This document shows positions 53,584-63,148 of a DNA stretch of 64,000 nt, piece by piece. The DNA is from Hymenobacter polaris. Lineage in GTDB: Bacteria; Bacteroidota; Bacteroidia; Cytophagales; Hymenobacteraceae. Location: assembly GCF_012927305.1 (NCBI RefSeq), contig NZ_JABBGH010000004.1, positions 1 through 64,000 on the forward strand. The letters run 5' to 3'. Position 1 is the stretch's first letter, and each line of letters begins with the position of its first letter. A program made the translations under genes and the position numbers. Below the pieces are notes generated by a model. The model had not been told where the DNA came from, did not search any database, and saw only the letters and a program-made list of their open reading frames with translations.

Positions 53584-55416
53584 ATGAAGCTCCACCTGCT
53601 TGATTTTTTACTGATTGCCGCGTACCTGCTTACCACGGTGGGTATCGGTCTCTACTACCGCAAGAAAGCCAGCCAAAACAAAGACAGCTACCTGCTCGGC
53701 GGCAAAACCCTACCCTGGTACAAGCTGGGCCTGAGCGACGCCTCCGACATGTTCGACATCAGCGGCACCATGTGGATGGTGAGCCTCTGCTTCGTGTACG
53801 GCATGAAAAGCATCTGGATACCCTGGCTGTGGCCGGTGTTCAACCAGGTTTTCCTCATGATGTACCTCTCGCGTTGGCTGCGCCGCTCCAACGCCAGCAC
53901 CGGCGCCGAGTGGCTGGCCACCCGCTTCGGGCAGCGCGGGCCGGGCGTCACGGCCTCGCACCAGGTGGTCATTGCCTTCGCCCTGCTCAGCTGCCTGGGG
54001 TTTCTGGCCTACGGCTTCGTGGGGCTGGGCAAGTTCATGGAAATCTTCATCCCCTGGAGCCTGGTCAAGCCTTACGTGCCCTTCGCGGTGGCGCCGCAGT
54101 ACGTGCCGCACCTCTACGGCATCGTGTTCACGCTCTTTGCTACGTTCTATTCCATTCTGGGCGGTATGCACAGCATTGTGCTGGGCGATATTATTAAGTA
54201 CGCCGTGATGACGGTGGCCTGCGTGGCCATCGCCACCATTGCCTACCTGCGCCTGCGCGGGCACGAGCTGGCGGTGCCCGCCGGCTGGTTCAACCCCTTC
54301 TTCGGCTGGCGCCTGGGGCTCGACTGGTCGCGGCTCATCCCGGCGGTCAACAGCAAGATTGCCGCCGATGGGTACTCGCTGTTCGGCATCTTTTTCATGA
54401 TGATGGCCTTCAAGGGCGTGTTCGCGTCGCTGGCCGGGCCGGCGCCCAACTACGACATGCAGAAAATCCTGAGCACGCGCTCGCCCATCGACGCCAGCAA
54501 GATGAGCGGCTTCGTGTCGATTATCCTGCTGCCCATCCGCTACGCGCTCATCGTGGGCCTCACCATCCTGGGGCTGCTTTATTACCACCAGCTCAACCTC
54601 AAGGCGCCCGACGGCAGCATCGACTTCGAGCGCATTCTGCCGCTCACCATCAACAACTTCCTGCCCACCGGGCTGGTGGGGCTGGTGCTCACGGGCCTGC
54701 TGGGCGCGTTCATGGGCACGTTCAGCGGCACCGTGAACGCGGCGCAGGCCTACGTGGTCAACGACATCTATATCAAGTACATAAATCCGCACGCCAGCAC
54801 CCGGCGCATCATCTCGATGAACTACCTGGTGGGCGTGGGGGTGGTGACGCTCGGGGTGGCCCTGGGCTTTTTGGCCAAGGATGTAAACACGGTCTTGCAG
54901 TTCATCGTGTCGGCGCTCTATGGCGGCTACATCGCGGCCAACGTGCTCAAGTGGCACTGGTGGCGCTTCAACGCCACGGGCTTCTTCTGGGGCATGGCGG
55001 TGGGCATCGCGGCGGCGATGGTGCTGGGCGCCTTCGCCCCGGCCAGCCAGCTGCTGTACTGGTTTCCGGTGCTGTTCGGCGTGTCGCTGGCCGGCTCGGT
55101 GGCCGGCACCTACCTGGCCCCGCCCACCGAGCCGGCCGTGCTCCAGCACTTCTACCGCACCGTGCGGCCCTGGGGCTTCTGGGGCCCGGTGCTGGCCCAG
55201 GTGCAAGCCCAGGAGCCGGGCTTCCAGTCCAACCGCAACTTCGGGCGCAACATGCTGAACGTGGCCCTAGGCATCGTGGCCCAGCTGGCGCTCACCATCC
55301 TACCCATGTACCTGTTGCTGCGCCAGCACGGTCCGTTGGCCATCACGGTGGCGCTGCTGGTGGTGGTGGGCTTCATCCTGAAAAAGACCTGGTGGAACCG
55401 CCTGGCCGATGATTGA
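53584..55416 (+). CDS. SSS-family sodium/solute symporter
   Basis: 610 residues, start ATG 53584 (the ATG six bases earlier is also possible). About 13 membrane helices; the first helix (LLDFLLIAAYLLTTVGIGLY) and the following YYRKKASQNKDSYLLGGKTL are typical of the SGLT/SSS family, as are LGLSDASDMFDISGTMWMV and GTFSGTVNAAQAYVVNDIYI, which lie in the sodium and substrate region. In mannan loci this kind of transporter carries mannobiose or other disaccharides into the cytoplasm. First gene of the operon symporter, GH130, epimerase, GH28. Confidence 0.92.
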   Translation: MKLHLLDFLLIAAYLLTTVGIGLYYRKKASQNKDSYLLGGKTLPWYKLGLSDASDMFDISGTMWMVSLCFVYGMKSIWIPWLWPVFNQVFLMMYLSRWLRRSNASTGAEWLATRFGQRGPGVTASHQVVIAFALLSCLGFLAYGFVGLGKFMEIFIPWSLVKPYVPFAVAPQYVPHLYGIVFTLFATFYSILGGMHSIVLGDIIKYAVMTVACVAIATIAYLRLRGHELAVPAGWFNPFFGWRLGLDWSRLIPAVNSKIAADGYSLFGIFFMMMAFKGVFASLAGPAPNYDMQKILSTRSPIDASKMSGFVSIILLPIRYALIVGLTILGLLYYHQLNLKAPDGSIDFERILPLTINNFLPTGLVGLVLTGLLGAFMGTFSGTVNAAQAYVVNDIYIKYINPHASTRRIISMNYLVGVGVVTLGVALGFLAKDVNTVLQFIVSALYGGYIAANVLKWHWWRFNATGFFWGMAVGIAAAMVLGAFAPASQLLYWFPVLFGVSLAGSVAGTYLAPPTEPAVLQHFYRTVRPWGFWGPVLAQVQAQEPGFQSNRNFGRNMLNVALGIVAQLALTILPMYLLLRQHGPLAITVALLVVVGFILKKTWWNRLADD

Positions 55417-55425
55417 TTAGTGGTC

Positions 55426-55537
55426 AGCTGCTAGCTATTGGCTGTTAGCTAGCAGCTTTTTTCTAGAGCAAGATACTGCTCATCAACTTCATGAAAAGCT
55501 GCTAGCTAACAGCTAATAGCTAGCAGCTAATAGCTAA
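55426..55537. repeat. Intergenic inverted repeat (family D)
   Basis: Words AGCTGCTAGCTATTGGCTGT and TAGCTAGCAGCT on the left pair with AAAGCTGCTAGCTAACAGCT and AGCTAATAGCTAGCAGCTAA on the right, with TTTTTTCTAGAGCAAG in the middle. Sits between symporter and GH130 genes. Confidence 0.75.
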
Positions 55538-55542
55538 GAAAA

Positions 55543-56757
55543 ATGGTCTCTTCCTTTACCCACCGCCTGCACCAGCTGCACACCGCCCAGCACGAGCTGC
55601 TGCACCGCCCCAACGCGCCCGAGGCGCTCGGCAACGGCATCTTCACCCGCTACCAGCACCCGGTGCTGACGGCCGCCCACGCTCCGCTAACCTGGCGCTA
55701 CGACTTCAACCCCGCCACCAACCCCTTCCTGATGGAGCGCTTCGGGGTGAACGCCGTCTTCAATGCTGGGGCCATCCGCTGGCAGGGCCGCTACGTGGTG
55801 GTGGCGCGGGTGGAGGGGGCCGACCGCAAGTCGTTTTTCGCGGTGGCCGAAAGCCCCAACGGCGTCGATAATTTCCGCTTTTGGGAGCGCCCCATCACCC
55901 TGCCCGAAACCGACGAGCCCGATACCAACGTGTACGACATGCGCCTGGTGGCCCACCAGGATGGCTGGGTATACGGCCTGTTTTGCACCGAGCGCCGCGA
56001 CCCCGCCGCCCCCGAGGCCGACCAGTCGGCCGCCGTGGCCCGCTGCGGCATCGCCCGCACCAAGGACTTGGCGGCCTGGGAGCGCCTGCCCGACCTGACT
56101 ACCACCTCGGCCCAGCAGCGCAACGTGGTGCTGCACCCCGAACTGGTGCAGGGCCAGTACGCCTTCTACACCCGCCCGCAGGACGGCTTCATCGAGGCTG
56201 GCGCGGGCGGCGGCATCGGCTTCGGGCTGTCGGCGGCCATCGCGCCGGCGTGCATCGAGCAGGAGGTCATCATCGACAAAAAGCAGTACCACACCATCGC
56301 GGAGGCCAAGAACGGCCTGGGACCCGCGCCGCTCAAAACCGCGCAGGGTTGGCTGCACCTGGCCCACGGCGTGCGCAACACCGCTGCCGGCCTGCGCTAC
56401 GTGCTCTACCTGTTCCTGACCGACCTGCACGACCTGACGCGCATCACCCACAAGCCGGCCGGCTACTTCCTGGCCCCCGAAGGCGACGAGCGCGTGGGCG
56501 ACGTCTCGAACGTGGCCTTCGGCAACGGCTGGATTCTGGACCCCGACGGCCGGGTGTTCATCTACTACGCCTCGGCCGACACGCGCCTGCACGTGGCCAC
56601 CTCCACCCTGCCCCAGCTGCTCGACTACGTGACCAACACGCCCCCCGACGGGCTGCGCTCGGCCGCCTCGGTAGCGCAAATCAACCAGCTCATTGACAAG
56701 AACCTGGCCGTGCCCCCGCCCACCGTGGCGGAGCTGGTGGCCCAGGCGGCGCGGTAG
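55543..56757 (+). CDS. GH130 mannosyl-glucose phosphorylase
   Basis: 404 residues, cytoplasmic (no signal). Layout and motifs fit GH130 subfamily 1: [20 protein letters not shown] (about 62-81), [20 protein letters not shown], and the catalytic region [18 protein letters not shown], with Asp as the general acid. [20 protein letters not shown] and [20 protein letters not shown] complete the five-bladed propeller. Subfamily 1 includes 4-O-beta-D-mannosyl-D-glucose phosphorylase, which yields mannose 1-phosphate and glucose. The adjacent epimerase gene makes its substrate from mannobiose. Co-transcribed with symporter and epimerase. Confidence 0.9.
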   Translation: MVSSFTHRLHQLHTAQHELLHRPNAPEALGNGIFTRYQHPVLTAAHAPLTWRYDFNPATNPFLMERFGVNAVFNAGAIRWQGRYVVVARVEGADRKSFFAVAESPNGVDNFRFWERPITLPETDEPDTNVYDMRLVAHQDGWVYGLFCTERRDPAAPEADQSAAVARCGIARTKDLAAWERLPDLTTTSAQQRNVVLHPELVQGQYAFYTRPQDGFIEAGAGGGIGFGLSAAIAPACIEQEVIIDKKQYHTIAEAKNGLGPAPLKTAQGWLHLAHGVRNTAAGLRYVLYLFLTDLHDLTRITHKPAGYFLAPEGDERVGDVSNVAFGNGWILDPDGRVFIYYASADTRLHVATSTLPQLLDYVTNTPPDGLRSAASVAQINQLIDKNLAVPPPTVAELVAQAAR

Positions 56758-56761
56758 GGGA

Positions 56762-56884
56762 GGCCTCACCCCCCGGCCCCCTCTCCTTCAGAGAGGGGGA
56801 ACCTAGCGATTTCTTAATAAAAGCAAACGTCCGCGCCGCCTCGGCTCCCCCTCTCTGAAGGAGAGGGGGCCGGGGGGTGAGGCC
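56762..56884. repeat. Intergenic hairpin element (family A)
   Basis: Arms GGCCTCACCCCCCGGCCCCC and its complement near 56865-56884, with CTCTCCTTCAGAGAGGGGGA in each half. Lies between GH130 and the epimerase gene. Confidence 0.85.
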
Positions 56885-56896
56885 CCCACTTGAACG

Positions 56897-58105
56897 ATGC
56901 TGCAAGCCGCCGACTTCGAGCAGGAGCTAGCCAACATCCTGCGCTACTGGGCCACCCACGTGCCCGACCCCAAGCACGGCGGCTTCTACGGCCAGCTCGA
57001 CAATGATAACCAGCCCAACCCGCTGGCCCCCAAGGGGTCGGTGCTGCACGCGCGCATCCTGTGGACGTTCGCGGCGGCCTACGGGCACACCCGCGACCCG
57101 GCGCACCTAACCCTGGCCCGGCGGGCCTACGACTACCTCACCACCCACTTCCTCGACCCCGCGCACGGCGGCGTATACTGGACGGTAGATTACCTAGGGC
57201 AACCGCTTGACACCAAGAAGCAGCTCTACGCGCTGGCCTTCAGCCTTTATGCCCTGGCCGAGTACCACCGCGCCAGCGGCGAGGCGGCGGCCCTAGGGCA
57301 CGCGCAGGCGCTGTTCGACACCATCGAGGCGCGCAGCTTCGACGCGGAGCGTGGCGGCTACTTCGAGGCGTTTGGGCGCGACTGGCAGCCGCTGGCCGAG
57401 GTGCGCCTGAGCGCCAAGGACGCCGACGCGCCGAAAACCATGAACACCCACCTCCACATCCTGGAGGCCTACGCCACGCTCTACCAGGTATGGCCCGACC
57501 CCAGGCTGCGCCGGCAGCTGAAAGCCCTGCTGCTCGATTTTGCCGACCACTTCCTCGACGCGCGCAGCCACCACCTCACGCTGTTTTTCGACGCCAGCTG
57601 GCAGCCGCAGCCCGACGTGATCTCCTTCGGCCACGACGTGGAAGCCGCCTGGCTGCTGTTCGAAGCCGCCCAGACCCTCGCCGAGCCGGGCCTCGTCCGC
57701 CACTTCCGGCAGGTGGCCGTGCAGCTGGCCCGCGCCGCCGCCGAGGGCCTGGCCCCCGACGGTAGCCTGCGCTATGAGCTAGCTCCTGGCGGCCACTACG
57801 ACGCCGACCGCCACTGGTGGGTGCAGGCCGAGGCCATAGTGGGCTTCTACAACGCCTACCAGGTAAGCGGCGACCCGCACTTCCGCGACCTGAGCGCAGG
57901 CGCCTGGCGCTTCATCCAGCAGCACCTGCTCGACCGCGCCCGCGGCGAGTGGTACTGGGGCGTGCGCCCCGACTACTCGCCCATGCCCGGCCAAGACAAG
58001 GCCGGCCTCTGGAAGTGCCCCTACCACAACGGCCGCGCCTGCCTGGAAATGCTGCGCCGGCTAGCCCCACCCCTGGCCCCTCCCCTGCGGGGGAGGGGAG
58101 CCTGA
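56897..58105 (+). CDS. Cellobiose/mannobiose 2-epimerase (AGE superfamily)
   Basis: 402 residues, cytoplasmic. The (alpha/alpha)6 barrel motifs of the family are visible: HGGFYGQLDNDNQPNPLAPK, LHARILWTFAAAYGHTRDPA, APKTMNTHLHILEAYATLYQ (catalytic His), DVISFGHDVEAAWLLFEAAQ (His) and LWKCPYHNGRACLEMLRRL (His). These three His sites are those of cellobiose 2-epimerases. The likely reaction is conversion of mannobiose to mannosyl-glucose, the substrate of the neighbouring GH130. The last 15 residues (RLAPPLAPPLRGRGA) and the TGA stop are encoded by a hairpin element at 58063-58168, so the native C-terminus has been replaced or extended. Confidence 0.9.
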   Translation: MLQAADFEQELANILRYWATHVPDPKHGGFYGQLDNDNQPNPLAPKGSVLHARILWTFAAAYGHTRDPAHLTLARRAYDYLTTHFLDPAHGGVYWTVDYLGQPLDTKKQLYALAFSLYALAEYHRASGEAAALGHAQALFDTIEARSFDAERGGYFEAFGRDWQPLAEVRLSAKDADAPKTMNTHLHILEAYATLYQVWPDPRLRRQLKALLLDFADHFLDARSHHLTLFFDASWQPQPDVISFGHDVEAAWLLFEAAQTLAEPGLVRHFRQVAVQLARAAAEGLAPDGSLRYELAPGGHYDADRHWWVQAEAIVGFYNAYQVSGDPHFRDLSAGAWRFIQQHLLDRARGEWYWGVRPDYSPMPGQDKAGLWKCPYHNGRACLEMLRRLAPPLAPPLRGRGA

Positions 58106-58168
58106 CGATTATGGTAGCGCGCCGCCGTGGCTCCCCTCCCCCGCAGGGGAGGGGCCGGGGGTGGGGCT
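58063..58168. repeat. Intergenic hairpin element overlapping the epimerase 3' end (family A)
   Basis: Arms AGCCCCACCCCTGGCCCCTC and its complement at 58149-58168. The inner GAGCCTGACGATTA is shared with 31591-31717; its TGA is the epimerase stop codon. Confidence 0.85.
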
Positions 58169-58205
58169 GCCTCCAGCGCGTCTATACACTCCCCCTTTCC
58201 CACCC

Positions 58206-59765
58206 ATGCCTGCCAAGCTCTGCCTACTCGCCTGCCTGCTACCGGCGCTCACTGCCTCGGCCCAAACCTACTCCATCAAAGGCTACGGCGCTACCGGCGA
58301 CGGACACACCGTGGCCACGCGGGCGCTGCAGCAGGCCGTGGATGCCTGTAACCAGGCCGGCGGCGGCACGGTGGAGGTGCCGGCCGGTACCTACGTCATC
58401 GGCACGGTTTTCCTGAAAAGCAACGTGGAGCTGCACCTGGCCAGCGGCGCGGTGCTGAAGGGCAGCGCCAACCTGGCCGACTACCACGCCTACACCCTGC
58501 CGGAATACGGGCAGAACTACTACGGCATGCTCTTTACCGAAAATGCTGAAAACGTGGCCATTACCGGTCAGGGTACCGTCGATGGTAATAACCCGGTATT
58601 CTACGACTTTACCCGGGCCAAAACCCTCGACACGGCCACCACGCGCTACACCCGCCAGAAAAGCAACTACCGCCACGTGGCCAGCGGCATTGGCGACGGG
58701 CCGGTGGTGCCCCGCGACCGGCCCCGGCAGATGGTCGTCTTTTCGGAGTGCCAGCGCGTGCGCGTCAGCAACGTCAGCCTCCTCAACTCGCCCTTCTGGA
58801 CGCTGCACTTTGCCGACTGCACGGGCGTGGCCGTGACGGGCGTGCGGCTCTACTCGGGCCTGCTCGTACCCAACGCCGACGGCATCGACTTCACGGATTG
58901 CCAGAACGTGACGGTGAGCGACTGCGACATTCAGGCCGGCGACGATGCGCTGGTGGTGGGCGGCTACAACCACCACTTCGAGATTCCGGGCTTTCACCGC
59001 CGGCGCCGGGCGTCGGAGAATATCGTCATCACCAACTGCAACCTGCAGTCGGCCAGCAGCGGCATTCGCATCGGCTACCTCGACCAGAACCCGGTGCGCA
59101 ACGTGACGGTGAGCAACTGCAACATCACCAACTCGACGCGGGGCATCAACATCTGCCTGCGCGACGAGGGCTCGCTGGAAAACCTGACGTTCAGCAACAT
59201 CCGCATCGAAACCCGGCTGCGCACCGGCGACTGGTGGGGCAACGGCGAGCCGATTCACCTCTCCGCCGTCCGGGGCAACGCCGATACCAGCGTGCCCCTG
59301 GGGCAGATTCGCAACGTGCAGTTCAACAACATCACCTGCCGGGGCGAAAACGGCATTTTGGTGTACGGCAGCGCCGAAAGCGTAATTAAGGACGTGACGT
59401 TCAACAACGTCACCTTCGACTTTGTGGCTAGCCCCCTCAACGACGTGGCCGGCGGCAACGTCGACCTGCGCGGCAACCTCGACCCTAGGGTGGGCCTGTT
59501 TGCCCGCGACATTCCGGGCCTGCTGGCTGAGCACGTGCAGGGGCTCACCATCCGCGACTTTACCCTGTGCTGGGTTGGCCCTAGGGCTACTTTCCTGAGC
59601 AACGGCCTGGAGGTTAACCACTTTCAGGACTTGCGCGTCAGCGGGTTTCGGGGCACCGGGGCGCCTACCAACCCGCAGGCCAAGGCAGTGGTGCTGCGCG
59701 ACGGCACCGGGGCCGCCGTGGCAGGCGTGCCCAAAAACCAGGTCGTGCGCACCGGCGTGCGGTAG
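58206..59765 (+). CDS. GH28-family-like polygalacturonase-type enzyme
   Basis: 519 residues; ATG 58206 gives a signal peptide (MPAKLCLLACLLPALTASAQ). A right-handed beta-helix with the opening YSIKGYGATGDGHTVATRAL typical of GH28 enzymes. The catalytic region has NADGIDFTDCQNVTVSDCDI and AGDDALVVG, matching the NTD and DD motifs, but the GHG motif is not visible and the RIK site reads IRIGYLDQN. It may therefore cleave another galacturonan-like bond (for example in rhamnogalacturonan) or have lost activity. Last gene of the operon; why a pectin-type enzyme joins a mannan set is unclear. Confidence 0.78.
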   Translation: MPAKLCLLACLLPALTASAQTYSIKGYGATGDGHTVATRALQQAVDACNQAGGGTVEVPAGTYVIGTVFLKSNVELHLASGAVLKGSANLADYHAYTLPEYGQNYYGMLFTENAENVAITGQGTVDGNNPVFYDFTRAKTLDTATTRYTRQKSNYRHVASGIGDGPVVPRDRPRQMVVFSECQRVRVSNVSLLNSPFWTLHFADCTGVAVTGVRLYSGLLVPNADGIDFTDCQNVTVSDCDIQAGDDALVVGGYNHHFEIPGFHRRRRASENIVITNCNLQSASSGIRIGYLDQNPVRNVTVSNCNITNSTRGINICLRDEGSLENLTFSNIRIETRLRTGDWWGNGEPIHLSAVRGNADTSVPLGQIRNVQFNNITCRGENGILVYGSAESVIKDVTFNNVTFDFVASPLNDVAGGNVDLRGNLDPRVGLFARDIPGLLAEHVQGLTIRDFTLCWVGPRATFLSNGLEVNHFQDLRVSGFRGTGAPTNPQAKAVVLRDGTGAAVAGVPKNQVVRTGVR

Positions 59766-59936
59766 GGCGCGGCGGGCCAGCGCCGGACCCTAGGGGCGCG
59801 GGCGCCCAAAACGATTGCGACGGGTGCTATAAAATTATCTGTTTGCGGGCGATTGAAGGGGATGAAAATAATTGCTTGTAAGCAAGTAACAAGCGCTGAA
59901 TCGCCGCAATGCCCGGCAGCGCGGCCCGCATTTTAA

Positions 59937-59992
59937 TACAAGCAAATGCTAAAATTTCATTAGAAAATACTGTTGGCTGCCTGCCACCTTTG
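59937..59992 (+). promoter_or_regulatory. Promoter with conserved TACAAG operator (second susC)
   Basis: TACAAGCAAATGC (59937-59949), nine bases, ATTA (59959-59962), 24 bases, CCTTTG (59987-59992), 50 bp from motif start. The susC start codon is 38 bases beyond. The gap 59766-60029 contains no gene. Confidence 0.75.
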
Positions 59993-60029
59993 ACTACTCA
60001 ATTCTCACCTAAATTCTTAACTCAGCTCT

Positions 60030-63000
60030 ATGAGGACTTTTCTACAAACGGCGGCGGTGTTGGTGTGCAGCACCTCGCTGGCGTTTGCGCAGCAGCGGGC
60101 CGTGCGCGGAGTCGTGACCGACAGCAAAGGCGACGCCCTGCCCGGCGCTACGGTGCTCGTGAAAGGCACCACCACCGGCGTTACGGCCGGGGCCGACGGC
60201 AGCTTCCAGGTGAGCTTGCCGGCCGGGGCTACCACCTTAGTAATTAGCTCGGTAGGCTCCAAGACCCAGGAAGTAGCCGTGGGCAACCAAACCGACTTGC
60301 GCATCGCCCTCGACGCCGACGCGCAGAGCCTCAACGACGTGGTGGTGGTGGGCTACGGCACCCAGCGCAAGAGCGACCTGACGGGCGCCGTGGCCACCGT
60401 CACCGGCCAGCAGCTGACGCAGGTGGCCACCGCCGACCCGGTGCAGGCCCTGCAGGGCCGGGCCGCCGGCGTCACCATCACCGCCAACAGCGGGCAGCCG
60501 GGCGCCGGCACCCGCATCCGCATCCGGGGCGTGGGCACCATCAACAACGCCGACCCGCTCTACGTGGTCGATGGCATTCAAACCAGCGACATCAGCTTTC
60601 TGCTGCCCATCGACATCGAGTCGACCGAGATTCTGAAGGACGCCTCGGCCACGGCCATCTACGGCAGCCGGGGCGCCAACGGCGTGGTCATCATCACCAC
60701 CAAGCACGGCAAGGCGGGCGCCACGCAGTTCAACCTCTTCGGCTACACCGGCTTTCAGGAAATCCGGCGCGAGCTGCCCCTGACCAACGCCCAGCAGTAC
60801 GCCACGCTCGTGACCGAGGCCTACGCCAACGGCGGCGGCACCGTGCCCTCCGACTACGCGCCCCTGCTGGCCAGCTCGCTGCAAAGCGGCGCGGCGGGCA
60901 CTAACTACCAAGATTTGGTGACGCAGAAGGGCCTGATTACCAACTACAGCCTCACGGCCTCGGGCGGCACCGAGCAGAACCGCTACCTGGTGAGCGGCAG
61001 CTACTTCCAGCAGAACGGCATCATCCAGGCCTCGGGCTTTAAGAAGTACGTGGTGCGCCTCAACGACGACATCGTGCTCACCAAGCGCATCAAGGCGGGT
61101 GCCTCGGCCACGTTCCAGGCCAGCAACCTCACGGGCGCGGGCGACGGCACCGGCAACGCCTTCTACAGCACCGTGCTGCAGAACGCCATCCAGGCCAGCC
61201 CGCTCATCGGGCCCTACAACCCCGACGGCTCGTACACTTATAATACCATCACGAGCTTCACGCCCAACCTGGCGCGCTACCTCGTGGAGCAGCAAACCAA
61301 TAAGACCTACAACACGTCGCTATTCTCGAACGGCTACCTGGACGTGACCCTGCTAAAAGGATTAACCTTCCGCTCGACCTTCGGCATCACCTACGCCAAC
61401 AACCACCCCAAGCTCTACCAGCCGCAGTACTACCTGGGGCCCAACGACCAGCGCTCGCAGAGCGACCTGGTGGAGAGCCGCAACGAGAGCGTGGCCTGGG
61501 TGTGGTCGAACTACGCCAACTACAACCTGGACCTGGGCAACGGCAGCTCGTTCTCGGCCACCCTCGGGCAGGAAGCGCAGCGCGCCTACGGCAACGGCAT
61601 TTCCATCACGGGCTACGACGTGCCGGCCGATGCCACCCTGCAGTACATCTCGGCGGCCCGCTCGGCTACCTCCTCCGTGCGCAGCACGCAGTACGACAGC
61701 GGCTTGCTCTCGTACTTCGGCCGGGCCAACTTCAACTTCCGCGACCGCTACCTGGTGACGGGTACCCTGCGCTTCGACCAGACCTCGCGCTTCCTAGGGA
61801 GCAACCGCACGGGCACGTTCCCGTCGGTGGGCGCGGCCTGGAACCTCTCGAACGAGGAGTTTATGAAGGGCATCACGGCCGTGACCCAGGTTAAGGTGCG
61901 CGGCAGCTACGGCGCGGTGGGCAACCAGAACGCCGCCCCCAACTACGGCTACGCCTCGGTGGCCACCAACAACCAGAACTACGTCTTTGGCCCCGGCCAA
62001 ACGAAGGCGCCCGGCCTGGCCATCGCCACGCTGAGCAACCCCAACCTGCGCTGGGAAACGGCCGTGACCACCGACGTGGGCCTGGACCTGTCGTTTCTGG
62101 ATAATAGCCTCACGTTCACGGGCGACTACTTCGTGCGCAAGACCGAGCACATGATTGCCCTGCTGCCGGTGCCCGACTACAGCGGCCAGGCCCCGGCCGC
62201 CGCCAACGTGGCCTCGCTGCGCAACCGCGGCGTGGAGCTGGCCCTGAACTACCGCAACCAGGTGGGCAAGCTGCAATACAGCGCCAACGTGAACTTCACG
62301 CGCATCACCAACGTCATCACTGACCTAGGGGGCGCCACGCCGATTTCGAGCGGCAACGTGCTCTCGCAGATTGGCAACACCACCCGCACCGACGTGGGCC
62401 ACGAGATTGCCTATTTCTACGGCTTGCAGGCCGACGGCGTGTTCCACTCGCAGGCCGAGGTAGATAGCTACAAGAACGCGGCGGGCACGGCCCTGCAGCC
62501 CGGCGCCCAGCCCGGCGATGTGCGCTACCGCGACATCAACGGCGACGGCAAGATTGACGCCACCGACAACACCTACCTGGGCAGCGCCACCCCGCGCTTC
62601 ACCTACGGCGCCTCGCTGAATTTGAGCTACGTCGGCTTCGACTTCAAGATTCTGCTCTACGGCGTGCAGGGCGCCGAGGCCGTGAACGCCGCCGCTTTCA
62701 ACCTGAGCAAGTCGAGCAATTTCGCCGGCCTCTGGACCAACTTCTACGCCGACCGCATCGACCGCTGGACGCCCAGCAACCCGAATAGTGACCAGCCGCG
62801 CGTGACGTCCAACGACACCAACAACGGCGGGGGCTACAACGACAAGTTCAGCAGCCGCTACGTGGAGGACGCCAGCTACCTGCGCGCCCGCAACATGGAG
62901 CTGGGCTATTCGCTGCCCAAGGACTTTCTAGGCCGCTACAAGGTGAACGGCCTGCGGGTGTTCGCCTCGGTCGATAACGTGTTCACCATCACCAAGTACC

Positions 63001-63122
63001 GCGGCCTAGACCCCGAGATTTCCTCGAGCGGCTACTACGGCAACCCGCTGGCTTTCGGCGTGGACTTCGGCAACTACCCCCAGCCGCGCACCTACCGCCT
63101 GGGCCTCAACGTGCAATTCTAA
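60030..63122 (+). CDS. SusC/RagA-family TonB-dependent glycan transporter
   Basis: 1,030 residues. Signal peptide MRTFLQTAAVLVCSTSLAFA then QQ, CarboxypepD-like domain (VRGVVTDSKGDALPGATVLV), plug signature DVVVVGYGTQRKSDLTGAV (about 107-125), ATAIYGSRGANGVVIITTKH, barrel ending TYRLGLNVQF. Clearly diverged from the first susC in the window (36734-39934), so it is a separate transporter rather than a duplicate. It starts a rightward operon with the SusD-like gene at 63149 and has the conserved TACAAG promoter. Confidence 0.94.
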   Translation: MRTFLQTAAVLVCSTSLAFAQQRAVRGVVTDSKGDALPGATVLVKGTTTGVTAGADGSFQVSLPAGATTLVISSVGSKTQEVAVGNQTDLRIALDADAQSLNDVVVVGYGTQRKSDLTGAVATVTGQQLTQVATADPVQALQGRAAGVTITANSGQPGAGTRIRIRGVGTINNADPLYVVDGIQTSDISFLLPIDIESTEILKDASATAIYGSRGANGVVIITTKHGKAGATQFNLFGYTGFQEIRRELPLTNAQQYATLVTEAYANGGGTVPSDYAPLLASSLQSGAAGTNYQDLVTQKGLITNYSLTASGGTEQNRYLVSGSYFQQNGIIQASGFKKYVVRLNDDIVLTKRIKAGASATFQASNLTGAGDGTGNAFYSTVLQNAIQASPLIGPYNPDGSYTYNTITSFTPNLARYLVEQQTNKTYNTSLFSNGYLDVTLLKGLTFRSTFGITYANNHPKLYQPQYYLGPNDQRSQSDLVESRNESVAWVWSNYANYNLDLGNGSSFSATLGQEAQRAYGNGISITGYDVPADATLQYISAARSATSSVRSTQYDSGLLSYFGRANFNFRDRYLVTGTLRFDQTSRFLGSNRTGTFPSVGAAWNLSNEEFMKGITAVTQVKVRGSYGAVGNQNAAPNYGYASVATNNQNYVFGPGQTKAPGLAIATLSNPNLRWETAVTTDVGLDLSFLDNSLTFTGDYFVRKTEHMIALLPVPDYSGQAPAAANVASLRNRGVELALNYRNQVGKLQYSANVNFTRITNVITDLGGATPISSGNVLSQIGNTTRTDVGHEIAYFYGLQADGVFHSQAEVDSYKNAAGTALQPGAQPGDVRYRDINGDGKIDATDNTYLGSATPRFTYGASLNLSYVGFDFKILLYGVQGAEAVNAAAFNLSKSSNFAGLWTNFYADRIDRWTPSNPNSDQPRVTSNDTNNGGGYNDKFSSRYVEDASYLRARNMELGYSLPKDFLGRYKVNGLRVFASVDNVFTITKYRGLDPEISSSGYYGNPLAFGVDFGNYPQPRTYRLGLNVQF

Positions 63123-63148
63123 TTCCTTTCCCGCCCGCTATACCTACC

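Noticed and set aside
53710-55206. 498-codon open frame antisense to the symporter
   Set aside because: His/Gln/Arg-rich shadow of a well supported membrane transporter gene.
58239-59621. 460-codon open frame antisense to GH28
   Set aside because: Shadow frame; the + strand has the signal peptide and beta-helix motifs.
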